Below are positions 1 through 10,699 of a DNA stretch of 64,000 nt, piece after piece (the stretch's first letter is position 1; the number at the start of each line of letters is the position of its first letter). The notes under the pieces are model-generated. The model was not told where the DNA came from. It did not search any database and saw only the letters and a list, made by a program, of their open reading frames with translations. The translations under genes and the position numbers were made by a program. Location: contig OX344764.1 in assembly GCA_947034895.1 (NCBI GenBank), forward strand, positions 24,862,001-24,926,000, read 5' to 3'. Source of the DNA: Rhytidiadelphus loreus (taxonomy: Eukaryota; Streptophyta; Bryopsida; Hypnales; Hylocomiaceae).

Positions 1-74
1 CTGAGCCATCTGCTGATGAACCAGAGCAGTGGGCTCAGTGGCATCCAGGTCAACTTGACATACCTGTCGACGAG
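1..74 (+). CDS. 3' end of an upstream D-type exon of the cassette gene
   Basis: The open frame reads EPSADEPEQWAQWHPGQLD and then IPVDE, before a GTCAGT donor at 75-80. The end of exon D at 2922-2990 (SADDRKWVEGCVHDPDIPVEE) has the same donor and a near-identical following intron, so this is the tail of an earlier copy of exon D. The two exon ends share SAD and DIPV but differ at most residues between. The 5' part is outside the window. Confidence 0.5.
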
Positions 75-3000
75 GTCAGTCCCTGCTTCTACGTTTCTTC
101 GTGTTTTGTTTTAAATAGATGTATTTTCCTTACGAAATGCATGACTGTCACTTGCATAAGCTTTTGATTTCTTTCTTTCTTATTTTCGAGTTGTAGCATA
201 TTCCCTGTTTGTATTTCTTTTGTTCTGGCACATGTGGAGCAGTATAGGATATAAGTACGTATTAGGGAGGGTGTTGTCTTCACGTTTCAGCGTAGATATT
301 CAATGTTATCTACACAATATCACCTGTGATGTCAATGGATACCAAGACGCCAGCAACAGATGGTTATGAAGTCATAGATGGATAGAAATGGTTTCGGTGT
401 TCCTAAGTTCATTTTGTGCGGCTGGGGAGCGGTTATGGAAGGTAGCTCGGACGGTCGGAGGGCCATCGGAATCCTGTAACTTGTGTTTATTTTGTCCATT
501 ATCAAATTTCACAATATTATCGACTGATTAGTCATTTTGAAACCATGCATCCGTTTCGGGGTTAACAAAGTGTCGTGCAACCTGGGGCAGGGTGGTGACA
601 TGCAGGTGAACAATCCTGGTCAAATCCAAGTTGACGAAGTGCTAGCAGGAGCTCTATATCCTGACTTAAGCAGTACATTGTCGAATGACACTTCCTTGCA
701 GGATGTCGCATGGAATCAGTGTGGTAAATTCTCACCCCCTGTGAGAGACTAGTTCTTAGCAGTCATGGATACTCTCATTGAATACTGGATTATGCACATG
801 GGGTCCCGTCCCATGAATTTTCAATATCGAAGCTCCTAGGCCTTTGAAACCGTCGCATACCGTCACATACCGCGGTCATAAACCATATAAAACCAAAATC
901 TAGAGAGTCACATATCGTCACATAGCGTGGTCATAAAACCGATAAAACCAAAATCTAGAGAATCAACAGTCAACCAATCACAACTAAATCACAACTAAGT
1001 AAGGGAATAATAGTTTAATGGCATCTTGGGGACACTTTCAATGGAAGTCTACTTGGCAGGAATGGGTCCAGGGACAGTTTTGCGGGTTTGGTTGGGTGTT
1101 TTCATCATACTTGGAATTCCTTTCAGATAATTTCCAAGGCCAGTCACCTTCCCGACCTCCTGTGCCGCTCGAGGAACTTGTTTTGATTATGAATGATCTT
1201 ATGCACCGGGCGTCGAGGTTTCCGGGCATATTGCCGAAGTTTGAGTGGTCGGAGGAGGCGTTTCGGTCATTTGTTATCCAGTTGGAATTCTTGGAAGGTA
1301 TGCTCTCATCACGTGGTTTTATTTTACATTGGTGAGGAAGGGCAACATGTTTAGGCCGTGCTTGTTTGTGCTCTTTGGAAATGTTTGAGATGTATTGGGA
1401 TTAATCCATGTAGTGGCATAGATTTCTAAGAGGTGAAAGATGGACCTGATTCTCGACGTAAACCTTGCAAATGCGATTCGCCTATGTTACATAGAGAATT
1501 GTAGTGATCATGCCCCCGCAAGTTTTTGACCATCTGCTTAACTGGAGATGTCGTCTGCGTTTCAGGAGCCTTTGAGGATCTTTCACGCGCTTCTTTAAGA
1601 TCTCGTGAGGAGGAATTGTACCCACCACTAGAAGATTTCTCAGGAACCTCAGCATATGAGGCGGTAACGAGCATGCCATCGATAGAGGTAAGTCGGTATT
1701 CCTAGTTTTCCATCGCCCATCTGCTTTTAGGTTCATTCATGCTCCTATGGCTCGTTACTGAAATCTGCAGCTTGCTGCGAACAAGGTTTTTATTAGATTC
1801 AGATTGTGTCTAGGAATTTTACGCAACATCATAAAGAAAATCGTCTCCATGATTTACAGGGAGGTATTCGTACGATCACAGTGATTATTTGGGCCATAGA
1901 ATCATGAATCATGAAGATGTTTTGTTTTTCCTTCTAATTTTTTGCGTAAATTTTTTCTAAAAACAGTCTAATCTTTTTGAATTTCTTGTTTTAGATACTC
2001 GATGAGGACTCCTTGAAACTCAAGTTGCTAAGATAAGATATACCATCCTTTGCATAATCCTCTCTAATCCAACAGTGCCACTAATGCTATAACCACATGT
2101 CATAATTGTACTAGCTGTAACGAAATTCATTCTTTGAAATTTTAGGTCCCAACATAAACTATTGTCACTTACATTGGACACCAAAAGTTCCTACATTTTA
2201 ACACCATTGCTTAGTCTCTCCTCTGACTTCAGGTTGAGACGACAAATATCAGTGAATGGAGAAAGTTGTCCTTACAAGTTTTAGCGTGCAGACTAGTGTA
2301 GTGTTGAATATGTTCAATATTAAAGTTAATCGTAAACTATATGCAATGACGGACTAGGTGTCGGAGTTTGAGGAAAACACAATGGCTGCTCCTAAATTTA
2401 TTTTTCTTCTTCCTGTTTTCATAAGTTCTCCGCTTCTTTACTGTGTGTCTGCAGTATGTGTAGATTCTCGGTAAGCGTTCTCTCATCACACACGCAAGTT
2501 CTTTTAACCTCTCCGTTATGTATTGTGGTGGCTTTGGGGGTTTCAGAATGTATTCCAGGATGTTGGGTTCCAAGCGAGCGATTATCCGGCAAGTGATTTT
2601 GGTGTGAATAATATTGGAACTCCTATGCCGCCAAGCGAGGAGGACGGTCTTTCCAGGAATCGATTCATTTCTGAAACTTTAGAAGCCGGTTCCAGCTTGA
2701 CTGGCCGATTAAGAAAGAATGTAGAAGACATTATCCCAGCAGTGGATGGTGGCAGTGCGGATGGGGACCTGCGAAGCGAACCAATAATGGAGGTCTGTCC
2801 CCAGGGTTTCATCCCCCAGGCGAGCGATCGTCAAGTTAGCAATGGTGGGGAGAATTTCGTGATTATGCCTAATCCTGGAGGGAGCAACGCCTTGCAGTAT
2901 CTTCCAATAGATCCTTTTGATTCACTATCTGCTGATGATCGAAAGTGGGTTGAGGGGTGTGTACATGATCCTGACATTCCTGTCGAGGAGGTCAGTTCCG

Positions 3001-3964
3001 GCTTCTACGTTTCTTCGTGTTTTGTTTTAAATAGATATATTTTCCTTACGAAATGCATGACTGTCACTTGCATAAGCTTTTGATTTCTTTCTTTCTTATT
3101 TTCGAGTTGTAGCATATTCCCTGTTTGTACTTCTTTTGTTCTGGCACATGTGGAGCAGCATAGGATATAAATACGTATTAGGGAGGATGTTGTCCTTTAC
3201 GTGTCAACGTAGATATTCAATGTTATCTACACAATATCACCTGTGGTGTCAATGAATCCCAAGACGCCAGCAACAGATGGTAATGATGTCGTAGATGGAT
3301 AGAAATGGTTTTGGAGTTCCTAAGTTCATTTTGTGCGGCTGGCATAGAATGGGAGGTGGTCATGTAAGTTAGCTCAAGTTTTGGTTGTAGAGATATTACT
3401 GTCCTCTAATTTGTGTCTGTTTTCTCCATTAAACAGAGCTTGCTATATCTTTGGCAACCCGTCAGCATCGACACTTTACCTGCATGAGGCTCTATACGCT
3501 AGTCAATCATTCATAAACCTAGTGGTTTCCTTCCCTTCATATGGAAGCGTCGTTTTATTTGCCGTGACGACGCTGGCGTCGAGATTACTTCATCACCTAT
3601 ACGTTCTTACTCCACCCTCCTCCGATATGTGTACCGTATTTCGGCAATTGACACAATTGCTACATAATCTAGGCTTCAGAGTCATTTTAGAACACAATTT
3701 TAGACTTTTTGTTTTTCGTTTTGATAAAGATAATGAGCTGCTGTACTTCACCTACGCTTCTGTTCTAATATTACTTGTCCTAAACTCTGTTACGGTTGGT
3801 TTAAGGTCGAAAAGTTAGGTCCAAGGTTGGAAGAGGCATACCTAGCAGTGGGGACTGCTGAGGAGCCGATCACTACGCAGGCGATGGAAGTGTTATTCAG
3901 TGGACTGAAGAGAACGCAAGGGTCCAACAGCTGCAGGTCTATAACTGTGGTTAACTGGTGTTAG
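1..3964 (+). CDS. Unrecognised multi-exon gene with a repeated exon cassette, 5' end outside the window
   Basis: Proposed exons are 1-74 (3' end of a D-type exon, codons starting at base 3), 606-723 (C), 1127-1297 (A), 1566-1687 (B), 2547-2990 (D) and 3806-3964 (last, stop TAG 3962-3964). All junctions use GT-AG and the phases fit: C ends with one base that completes an Asp codon with A, A ends with one base that completes a Gly codon with B, and D joins the last exon in phase 0. D encodes about 148 residues, acidic and Ser/Pro/Gly-rich, ending DPDIPVEE. The last exon encodes 52 residues beginning VEKLGPRLEEAYLAVG. I recognise no domain, and see no signal peptide or membrane segment. Introns after the two D-type exons are near-identical, so the locus grew by tandem duplication. 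The start of exon C is uncertain, because an inversion replaced its normal acceptor; 594 is an alternative phase-0 start. Possible extra exon at 4219-4295. Confidence 0.5.
75..535 (+). repeat. Intron duplicated at 2991-3437 and partly at 12010-12165
   Basis: The intron after the first D-type exon matches the intron after the second D exon almost base for base from the GTCAGT donor to about 3345, with patchier similarity to 3437. Its later part (about 360-510) also matches the intron between the first exon and exon C in the second gene copy. It therefore joins post-D and pre-C intron sequence, as expected at a junction made by tandem duplication of a C-A-B-D unit. Confidence 0.75.
539..610 (+). 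other. Inverted segment at exon C relative to the second gene copy
   Basis: This 72 bp stretch is the reverse complement of 12183-12259 (77 bp), apart from a 5 bp deletion and a few substitutions. Flanks on both sides are collinear between the copies. The inversion removes the pyrimidine-rich acceptor and the first 16 codons of exon C seen in the other copy. It offers new phase-0 acceptors (CAG before 594 or 606) and stays open in the coding frame. Confidence 0.85.
851..961 (+). repeat. Tandem duplication of about 55 bp in the intron before exon A
   Basis: Two adjacent units share the cores CGTCACATA, GGTCATAAA and AAAACCAAAATCTAGAGA. The corresponding intron of the second gene copy (12381-12660) has unrelated sequence here, so this is an insertion or local expansion specific to the left copy. 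Confidence 0.7.
3438..3805 (+). other. Last intron of the left gene copy; possible cryptic exon
   Basis: After the duplicated intron sequence ends near 3437 this stretch has no match elsewhere in the window. A possible acceptor (CATTAAACAG, ending 3437) is followed by an open frame that runs through hydrophobic residues towards 3818, but no family is recognisable. I treat it as intron ending at TTTAAG 3805. Confidence 0.3.
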
Positions 3965-4218
3965 ACAATCAAGCAAAGTCCTGGTCTATGTACACTACAG
4001 TTGATAGAGAACTCGGGGAGGTGGACAGACAGATTTTTCTATTTGGATCAACGACTTTTTTTTTTTTCCCATATTCGAATGACTTGGTTCTTTTTTGTAA
4101 ATTTTTCACCCATTCCAAGCATGATGTGATGTATCAAAGTTATTACGTTCAATTGATTTGAATTAACAATATCGTTTTCTTGATTTTGTAATAGTCGTCT
4201 CCTTTTTTTGGTATTCAG

Positions 4219-4295
4219 AGTTGGCTTCTTATTCGTGGCGAGGGCAGGTGCAGTTTATTATGCCCCCTGGCCCTGGTGACCTTCCATATGTGAAG
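4219..4295 (+). CDS. Possible additional exon downstream of the left gene copy
   Basis: A short coding-like stretch lies between a TTTGGTATTCAG acceptor and an AAG/GTTTGT donor. From 4221 it reads 25 codons in phase 0 (LASYSWRGQVQFIMPPGPGD, then LPYVK). If the previous exon used the CAG/GTCTAT donor near 3933, a different frame would give a short C-terminus ending in TGA instead. Either way the gene's 3' end may extend beyond 3964. No domain can be assigned from 25 residues. Confidence 0.3.
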
Positions 4296-4299
4296 GTTT

Positions 4300-6150
4300 G
4301 TCAGTTTGTGAACTCTTGAAAGTAGATCATGTTGTCAACATGTTGAGCGAAATTAGGGGGCTTGAGAACTGGATTTCGAAGGGGAAGATACGTTGCTTTT
4401 GTACACTCGTGACACATCTAGAGAGAAACCATTCGCAAATGAGGGAGCAACCAACAAAATGAGATTCCCCGAAATGTAAAATGCTCAAAATTCATCCCTT
4501 CATCCATCATTTAGAGAAAGTCCCCAAAGTGCATTCTTTGGTGATGTAGGAGGTTGTCCTCAAATGTAAGTGCTCATCAAAAAGCAGCTCTTCAATTTGC
4601 CCTCCTAAATCTAAATCTAGTTTTGACATCTGATTTTGCCAAATCATCTATCTCTAACATCATTTTCAAATAAATTTAAATTGTGGGCATTTTTGGTCAA
4701 AATATCATGGTGGAACTTCACCATTTTCATTGGTAGATTTTTGTATGTTTATCCTATCATGATGGGTTTTTTCTAGAAGATAAGTTTTTTGTTGCTAAGT
4801 CATACATTATAATACATCTAGATTTTGTTCAAGACTATCTAGCATTAAGGGATCAAAGTTTTATTGCACTTGACTAAGGTAGGACACAATGAAAACATGG
4901 TAGCCTATAAGAGTCCATTGTTGGTTTTAGGTACACCTAGAGACAATACTTTGAAAACCCATAACATATTTGTATGGTAACCAAATAATGCATGCTAAAG
5001 TGTGTGAATCTTCTTTCATTTTCCAAAAAGATCTTGAAATCCCTTTAATTGTTTATTTTTCCAAATCTATTTATATGTACATAAAGAAAGAAATGAAGTT
5101 TCAATTTTCTACAACAAACTAACTATGTTGAAGATATAGATTTTGAAACCTCTCATTGAATAATACTTTGACCAAACAACAACAATACTTTGAGGTTAAG
5201 AAAATCCCAATTTGAATTCTATATTTGAATTTTCATTATAAAGCACACCTAAGGATTTGCACTCTAAACCACATCCAAAAAATTAATATAGAGAAATAAT
5301 GAATCACTAGAAAAATATCAATGATAAGAAAAGAAAATATCAAAAATAAAAATATAAGTATTAAATGATTTTATTTCACAAATTTGTCTTGCAAGAAACA
5401 TTTAGTACTCAATATTTCATTAGTAACCTTTTTTCTTTGTCTTTCTTTGAGTTTTGGAGTACATTGATGAGGTAATGTGATTGTGGATTGGTCTTTACCA
5501 AAAGGTTCATTTATACTATTAGAAGAAAAAAATTCAAATAAATAAAATTCTAATATAAAATATTTTTTACCTTATTTAGAGGTGCTTTTTTGAAATCTCA
5601 AAAATCTCAAAAAAAATTAAAAGAATGACATTACAATATAAAAACTAGTGAATTATACTTTGTAAATGTCTATTTTCCATGAGTTGCATTTAAAAGGAAT
5701 ACATATAAAAGATTATAATATAATCTCAATTTCTTAGAGAATACACAATGGATATGAGGGGACTAATCAATCATGTGCAATTGAGTTGGATTGTCATCAA
5801 GTTTGAGAGATACAAAACCTTTCAAAAGAGAGTTGTAAGTAATTATGGAGAGGTAGATGTATGACTCTTCACTAGTATCAAATCCCAAATATATATAAAA
5901 TGGACATACTCAAGAAAATCTACAATGAAGGGTGGTTGATTAAAATTGTACCACAATACTAGTAGTATATATATCAAATAAATGGAAGACATAGATCACA
6001 AGTAGTAGAAGTTGTCACATTGTACAAATGTGAAGGTTTACCTTAGTAGGTTCAACAAACTAAAAAATGTTCAATACAAAGATAGAGTTTATAGTCCATT
6101 AAACTTCAATCTTTGAAGCCATATGCGTTAAATACACTCATATTGAATGG
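4300..6150. repeat. AT-rich intergenic DNA with a dispersed repeat at about 5060-5900
   Basis: No gene seen. From about 5060 to 5900 the sequence is the reverse complement of 17700-18760 in the same order, with many substitutions and small indels. Related pieces lie at 26220-26620, 35440-35560 and 37250-37420. A shared landmark is the stretch around 5755-5785 (GGGGACTAATCAATCATG), whose complement recurs at the other sites. No coding potential or clear termini were found, so the element class is unknown. Confidence 0.6.
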
Positions 6151-6519
6151 GATGTTCATGGGCAGCGGTGCTATTCTGTAAGCGTGTGAGCATGAGCTTG
6201 TGAGCGGTGAGCAAAGATTATGTGAGTGTTGAGTTCAAAAATTTGTAGAAGCACTAAAAAACTTAATAATATTTCTAAAAATAGATTCCATTTAGAAAAT
6301 TTAGTAAAATTTTACTATTTCTAGTAAAATTTTGCACCTATTACTATAGACCTATTACCATGGACCTATTACCGTGGTTATGTAGAATTTAGATGAAAAT
6401 TATAATTTTCAATGTTGTCTAAAATATTAGAAGTATACATTATGAAAATGATGAACTTAATTGAAATGAAAGATGGATGGAGATAGAAATAAATTGTATA
6501 GAATATTGATTAATCATTG

Positions 6520-7250
6520 TTTTATAGCAATGTAGGTCTTTATGGGGCTAATAGGAAGGTATCAATAATATTCTCTTGATGAGCCATCGTTGGACTTGTT
6601 TAGATTTTTTTTAATTTGTTAATAGGAATTATTTTTATATCTAATGATCTTTGTCATAGTAAATTTTATTTTGGTTGATTATTGTCTTGTAGCATCATAG
6701 ATCTTCTCATAGTCAATGAAAAGGTACCAACACTGCTTTGTGGATTTACAAGTCAATAAACTTGTTTAGATTTTAGAAAAGAAATATTGTTAATTGGAAT
6801 TCAATATATTTGGAAAAAGCTTGCCTGCACCAAATTTCATTTTTATTGATCACTATCTTGTAGTAGTGTGGGTCCTTTCAAAGCTGACAAAGGGTACCTA
6901 TACTTTTGCCTCGATGTGTTGGTAATTAAACTTATTATGATTTTGGAAAACAATATTTGGTTGATAGGGATTATTTTGTAAAGAGTGAGCTTAGTTACAC
7001 CAAATTGTTGATTAGTTGACCATTGTTTTCTTGTAGGACCTTCTAGAGATCCAACTCTTTCATCTTTGATCAGATAGTCATTTGGTTAATCACTCCCCTC
7101 TTGTTGCTTGATACCTCTCGGCGCCAAGAGGAGGATCAAGCACTTATCTTCAAGTTGATGTGCTACTTATTGAACTTCGCTAGGTTTTAAGAAAAAAATG
7201 GTTATTAATTACGATTTGTTTGAAATCGACCGAGGTTGCTCCATTGAGAT
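6520..7250 (+). repeat. Degenerate tandem repeat of about 165 bp inside the inverted-repeat element
   Basis: Four to five diverged units are visible, each with a TTGTAG...GGTACC-like start (near 6525, 6690, 6855 and 7030) followed by an AAACTTGTTTAGATTTT-like block and a TTAATTGGAATT-like block. The last block set at 7134-7250 is the one mirrored in the right arm. Expansion seems limited to the left arm. Confidence 0.55.
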
Positions 7251-7438
7251 TATAACCACTCCCCTCTTGTTGTTGGGTTACCTCTCGGCGCCGAGAGGTA
7301 CCCCTAACCGCGGGTACAAAAAAAAAAAAAAAAAAAAAAACCCCTTTTTCTTTTTTTTTTCATTTTCATTTTTTTCAGCCTCTAGGGGGGTCCTCTCGTC
7401 ACCAAGAGGTACTCAGAAACAAGAGGGGAGTGGTTATA
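7251..7438. mobile_element. 188-bp MITE with 21-bp perfect terminal inverted repeats
   Basis: Left end TATAACCACTCCCCTCTTGT (7251 onward) is matched exactly by the complement of 7418-7438. The interior has GC-rich short palindromes (CTCTCGGCGCCGAGAG) and a run of more than 20 A. It sits at the centre of the larger inverted-repeat element. A diverged copy of the left end is at 7092-7135, and a similar end motif occurs near 61930. Confidence 0.8.
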
Positions 7439-8423
7439 AAATCAAAATCTTAATAGAACATCTTTAACCAATTTCAAGCAAATCCTATTTAATTATCAAT
7501 TTTTTTTTCCTTAAAATCTAACAAAGTCCAATAAGTAACAAATCAAAGTTGTTCAAGGGACCATGGTAATAGGTCCACAAAAATAGGTTTGTAATAATAG
7601 GTACCAAAAATAATAAAATTTGACCAAAATTTTGAAATGAAATCTCTAAAAAAATTATATGCTCACAAGCTCACAAGCTCATGCTCACACGCTCACATAA
7701 TAGCAACCCTGTGTTCATGGGATAGTTTGAATGGGGATTCTAAAGTGTTTAATGGTAAACTTGTATTAAAAACTGCCACTTGGTCGATGGCACTTGAATT
7801 GAATCGATTGTTGTTGGTTTCATGGTATATCCCCTATATGTATATACAATAGAGGAAAGGGAGAATTTGTGAAGAAGGGTGGAGGCGGGAACAAATTGCG
7901 CACTTAAATTTTATATGTAAGATAGCCCCACTTTAAAAAATCACATGAATGAATTTATAAAAACCATTAGAGGACCTTGAAAAGGGCCATTTGACAATAT
8001 AAAAATGTGAAATTACTGGAATTAAAATTTTTTAATTTAATTTAAAAAAATTGGCCCATGTAATCACTTGGTGTGCCACGTAAAACTGGAGACTAAGAAA
8101 ATTTCAAAGGAAATCTTTCTTTTCAAAAAATAAATGCTTTTTTTCCCTCTAGATTTGCACATCAGCTGAAAGTCAAACAACCTCTATAGGCCGTAGGGGT
8201 CAAGTTTTCTCTAATGCATAGGATATTGGAAATACTTTACTCATAGTTTTTAATTTAAAAATATGATCATTTTAAATGCAATAATTAAGGTAGATAGACC
8301 CACATTAAATACCCTCTCAACTTAAGGAGTGTATACTTTAAATTACAAGGAGTGATTTCCTTGAGAACTTAGAAGGCCTTCAGGAGGGAGCCTCCTACTA
8401 TACAAAACCATCCATCTAAGGTA

Positions 8424-9885
8424 CACTATAAGAAATTCATATTTTGGGCTATGTTTTACCATTAGCACGTGATGTCCAATAGAATATGATGATGTCAAAA
8501 GAAATTTGGCTCGACAAGGTAGATTATTGTGGACGTTGCAAAGAACACTGGCACATTATTGTAAATCTAAGTTGATGTTATTATTGATGCTAATGTTTTA
8601 TTTGACATGATTGAAGATATACTGATGTTTTGGAGGATGTCCAAAAAAACTTAAACTACCATGTCAGCAAGGAGATTATTTTGACTGTGGATAAGTTAGT
8701 AAAAATTACTATGGTTTATAGTAAAATATTGACCATATATAAAAAAAATTAGGGGAAGGGCAGCCACATGATATGCTTTGGAAAAAAAAGGGAAATGGAT
8801 GAATGTGCACTATGGATGAAAAGAAGTGGTCTTTATACCAAAAGGATGTTAGGAAGTGAAACAATCCATATAGGATATGTAATAATGTAAAGCAAGAGTT
8901 GTGTTCGATGAAAAATGTCTAGAACAACATTGAGATGTTTGAAACAACAAATCCCTAGTTTGAAACAACATCAAGATGTACAATGGGTCAAGTTCCCATA
9001 TTCTGATTATCCCATATCGTTTGTCTTACCATGGACATATACATTACATGTTATTTCAGGCCTCCGAGAGACTGTTTGAGGGTTGTTCTCCTTCATTGTT
9101 CCCCCCTTGGTGAATGACGGCTAGCTGTCCCAAAAATAATTAAATTTTTTTTTTCCAAAAATGTACTGGCAGCCTCTCGGCCACGTAGGACCACTAAGGT
9201 GTCAGGCCAACAATCACGTTCTTTGTGTTCTCACAATAGTCGAACCTACGGTCTTTCGAAGGCCTGAAAAACCATCTAATGGTAAATATAAATATGACCT
9301 CTCTATCCTTTATTCTCATTAACTTTTAATGAAGGAATTCCTTCATTTTGCCGTCAAAATCCTCTTGATGGTAGATGGTAAGTTTTCTTTAGTTCTTGTT
9401 GAATTCAACAATTTTGCTTCATTTATTTTATTTTTAATTTATTTTAAATAATTATTTTTTGTTGACCTTGCCTTATAGGTAGGGAATACACTAATTGATG
9501 TCTCCAAAAACGTCTAATTTGACATTCCAAAAATTTGAAACCCACATCATCAAAACCAATTGCCATATTTGAAATCAAAGGGGTCCAAATTACAATCCAC
9601 ATCACTCATTGGATGGATAAAAAAATATCCTACGTGGCACTACCCGCCCATGTGGCAGTAACTTGTTTGACACATGGCACATTTTGGAGAGCTTCAAAGA
9701 CTGCATTTTCTGCAATGTTAGAAAAAAACACCTAAAATCTTGCATATTTCTTGAGATTTTTACACGATTTTTGCTTGTCAATTATAACAGATTTTAGGAG
9801 ACATCTACATTGATCACATACCCGTCAAATTGAACGTCCTCTCTTGTTTTTTAAGATGTAAAAAAAACTCAATTTTCTTATAGTG
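8424..9885. mobile_element. Non-autonomous CACTA-type transposon, 1.46 kb
   Basis: Begins CACTATAAGAAA and ends TTTCTTATAGTG, the inverted CACTA termini of the En/Spm superfamily, and is flanked by the 3 bp duplication GTA at 8421-8423 and 9886-9888. No transposase frame is visible. The element contains a nested MITE at 9043-9280. Confidence 0.75.
9043..9280. mobile_element. MITE of the ATTAGATGG family nested in the CACTA-type element
   Basis: The left end reads TTTCAGGCCTCCGAGAGACT and the complement of the right end reads TTTCAGGCCTTCGAAAGACC, preceded by an ATTAGATGG-like motif. The interior has CTCGGCCACGTAGGACC, shared in inverted orientation with the copy at 16812-17103. Exact outer borders are uncertain by a few bases. 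Confidence 0.7.
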
Positions 9886-10015
9886 GTAGGTACCTTCAAA
9901 CTAGCCACTTTTTCTATTCTTTCTAGTTACTATTATTAAACTCATTAAATTCTTTTATTTTCTTATTGATAGGTGAAAAGAGGTTCCAATGCACTAAAGA
10001 ATGTGACATTTGGAC

Positions 10016-10547
10016 ATAAGGTAAACCAGCCTATGACAGGCTCCTAGAGAACTACCCATTACAGTCTTAAATCAACCCATGACAAACTTTTTCCAATAAA
10101 TGGGGTTAGAACTGCATTTGATTAATTTGTGGCCATAATCAAAGCCTTGGGAAATGGTCATGAAGTTATTGGTAACTGTCTTAGGACACTTACCCATTTT
10201 CAGTATAACCTGGTAGTAAAAAGTTATTTTGTAATTCTTTCATGTCATGTCTATATTAGGAAATCTTGGAGCCATGTTAGAAAATGTTTTGACTGCATTA
10301 GGTGGTTAGATGACCATCATGGAAACACTTTTCTGCTGATTTGGGGTAGTCTACAGACTCTTTAAAGCCAATTGCACAGCAGACTTCAAAAATTCATAAA
10401 AAATTCATTTTTTGTCCAAAAAATAAAATTTCACTTGCTCTCTGCATTCCTCATGTTTATCTTCATAGAGAATTTTTTTTAATTTTTTTCAAAAATGTGA
10501 ACATGGCAAACCAACCATTCTGCCTGTCATAGGCTGGTTTACCTTAG
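10016..10547. mobile_element. MITE with TAAGGTAAACC termini, about 530 bp
   Basis: The left end TAAGGTAAACCAGCCTATGA is mirrored by the right end (complement CTAAGGTAAACCAGCCTATG). The terminal motif GCCTATGACAGGC is shared with the shorter element at 60961-61123, so both belong to one family. No convincing protein is encoded; target duplication unclear. Confidence 0.75.
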
Positions 10548-10699
10548 TATGCAAAAGTTATAAAGGATAAAAGTTTTTTGGAGTAGATGTTTTAGAATCG
10601 TTTTTTCCACATAAGTATATATTAATTTTAGAGATGTATGTAAAATGATGATGGCAGTTATGACACGGTGCGATTTTTGGATGTACCCATCTAGAAAAC

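Larger units (their letters stand above)
6163..7711. mobile_element. Composite inverted-repeat DNA transposon, 1.55 kb, with a 10-bp direct repeat
   Basis: The ends are inverted copies: left begins CAGCGGTGCTATTCTGTAAG and the complement of the right begins CAGGGTTGCTATTATGTGAG, with similarity reaching inward over about 200 bp. The perfect 10 bp TGTTCATGGG flanks it at 6153-6162 and 7712-7721. CAG-type ends resemble hAT elements, but a 10 bp duplication suits Mutator-like elements better; class unresolved. The left arm holds degenerate tandem units of about 165 bp. The innermost part of the left arm (7134-7250) pairs with 7439-7560, with a MITE at the centre. No transposase is present. Confidence 0.8.

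Noticed and set aside
3381..3818. 145-codon frame in the last intron of the left cassette gene
   Set aside because: It runs through the intron acceptor and duplicated intron sequence; no known domain.
6163..7711. Plain hAT element
   Set aside because: The ends look hAT-like but the flanking direct repeat is 10 bp, not 8; class left open.
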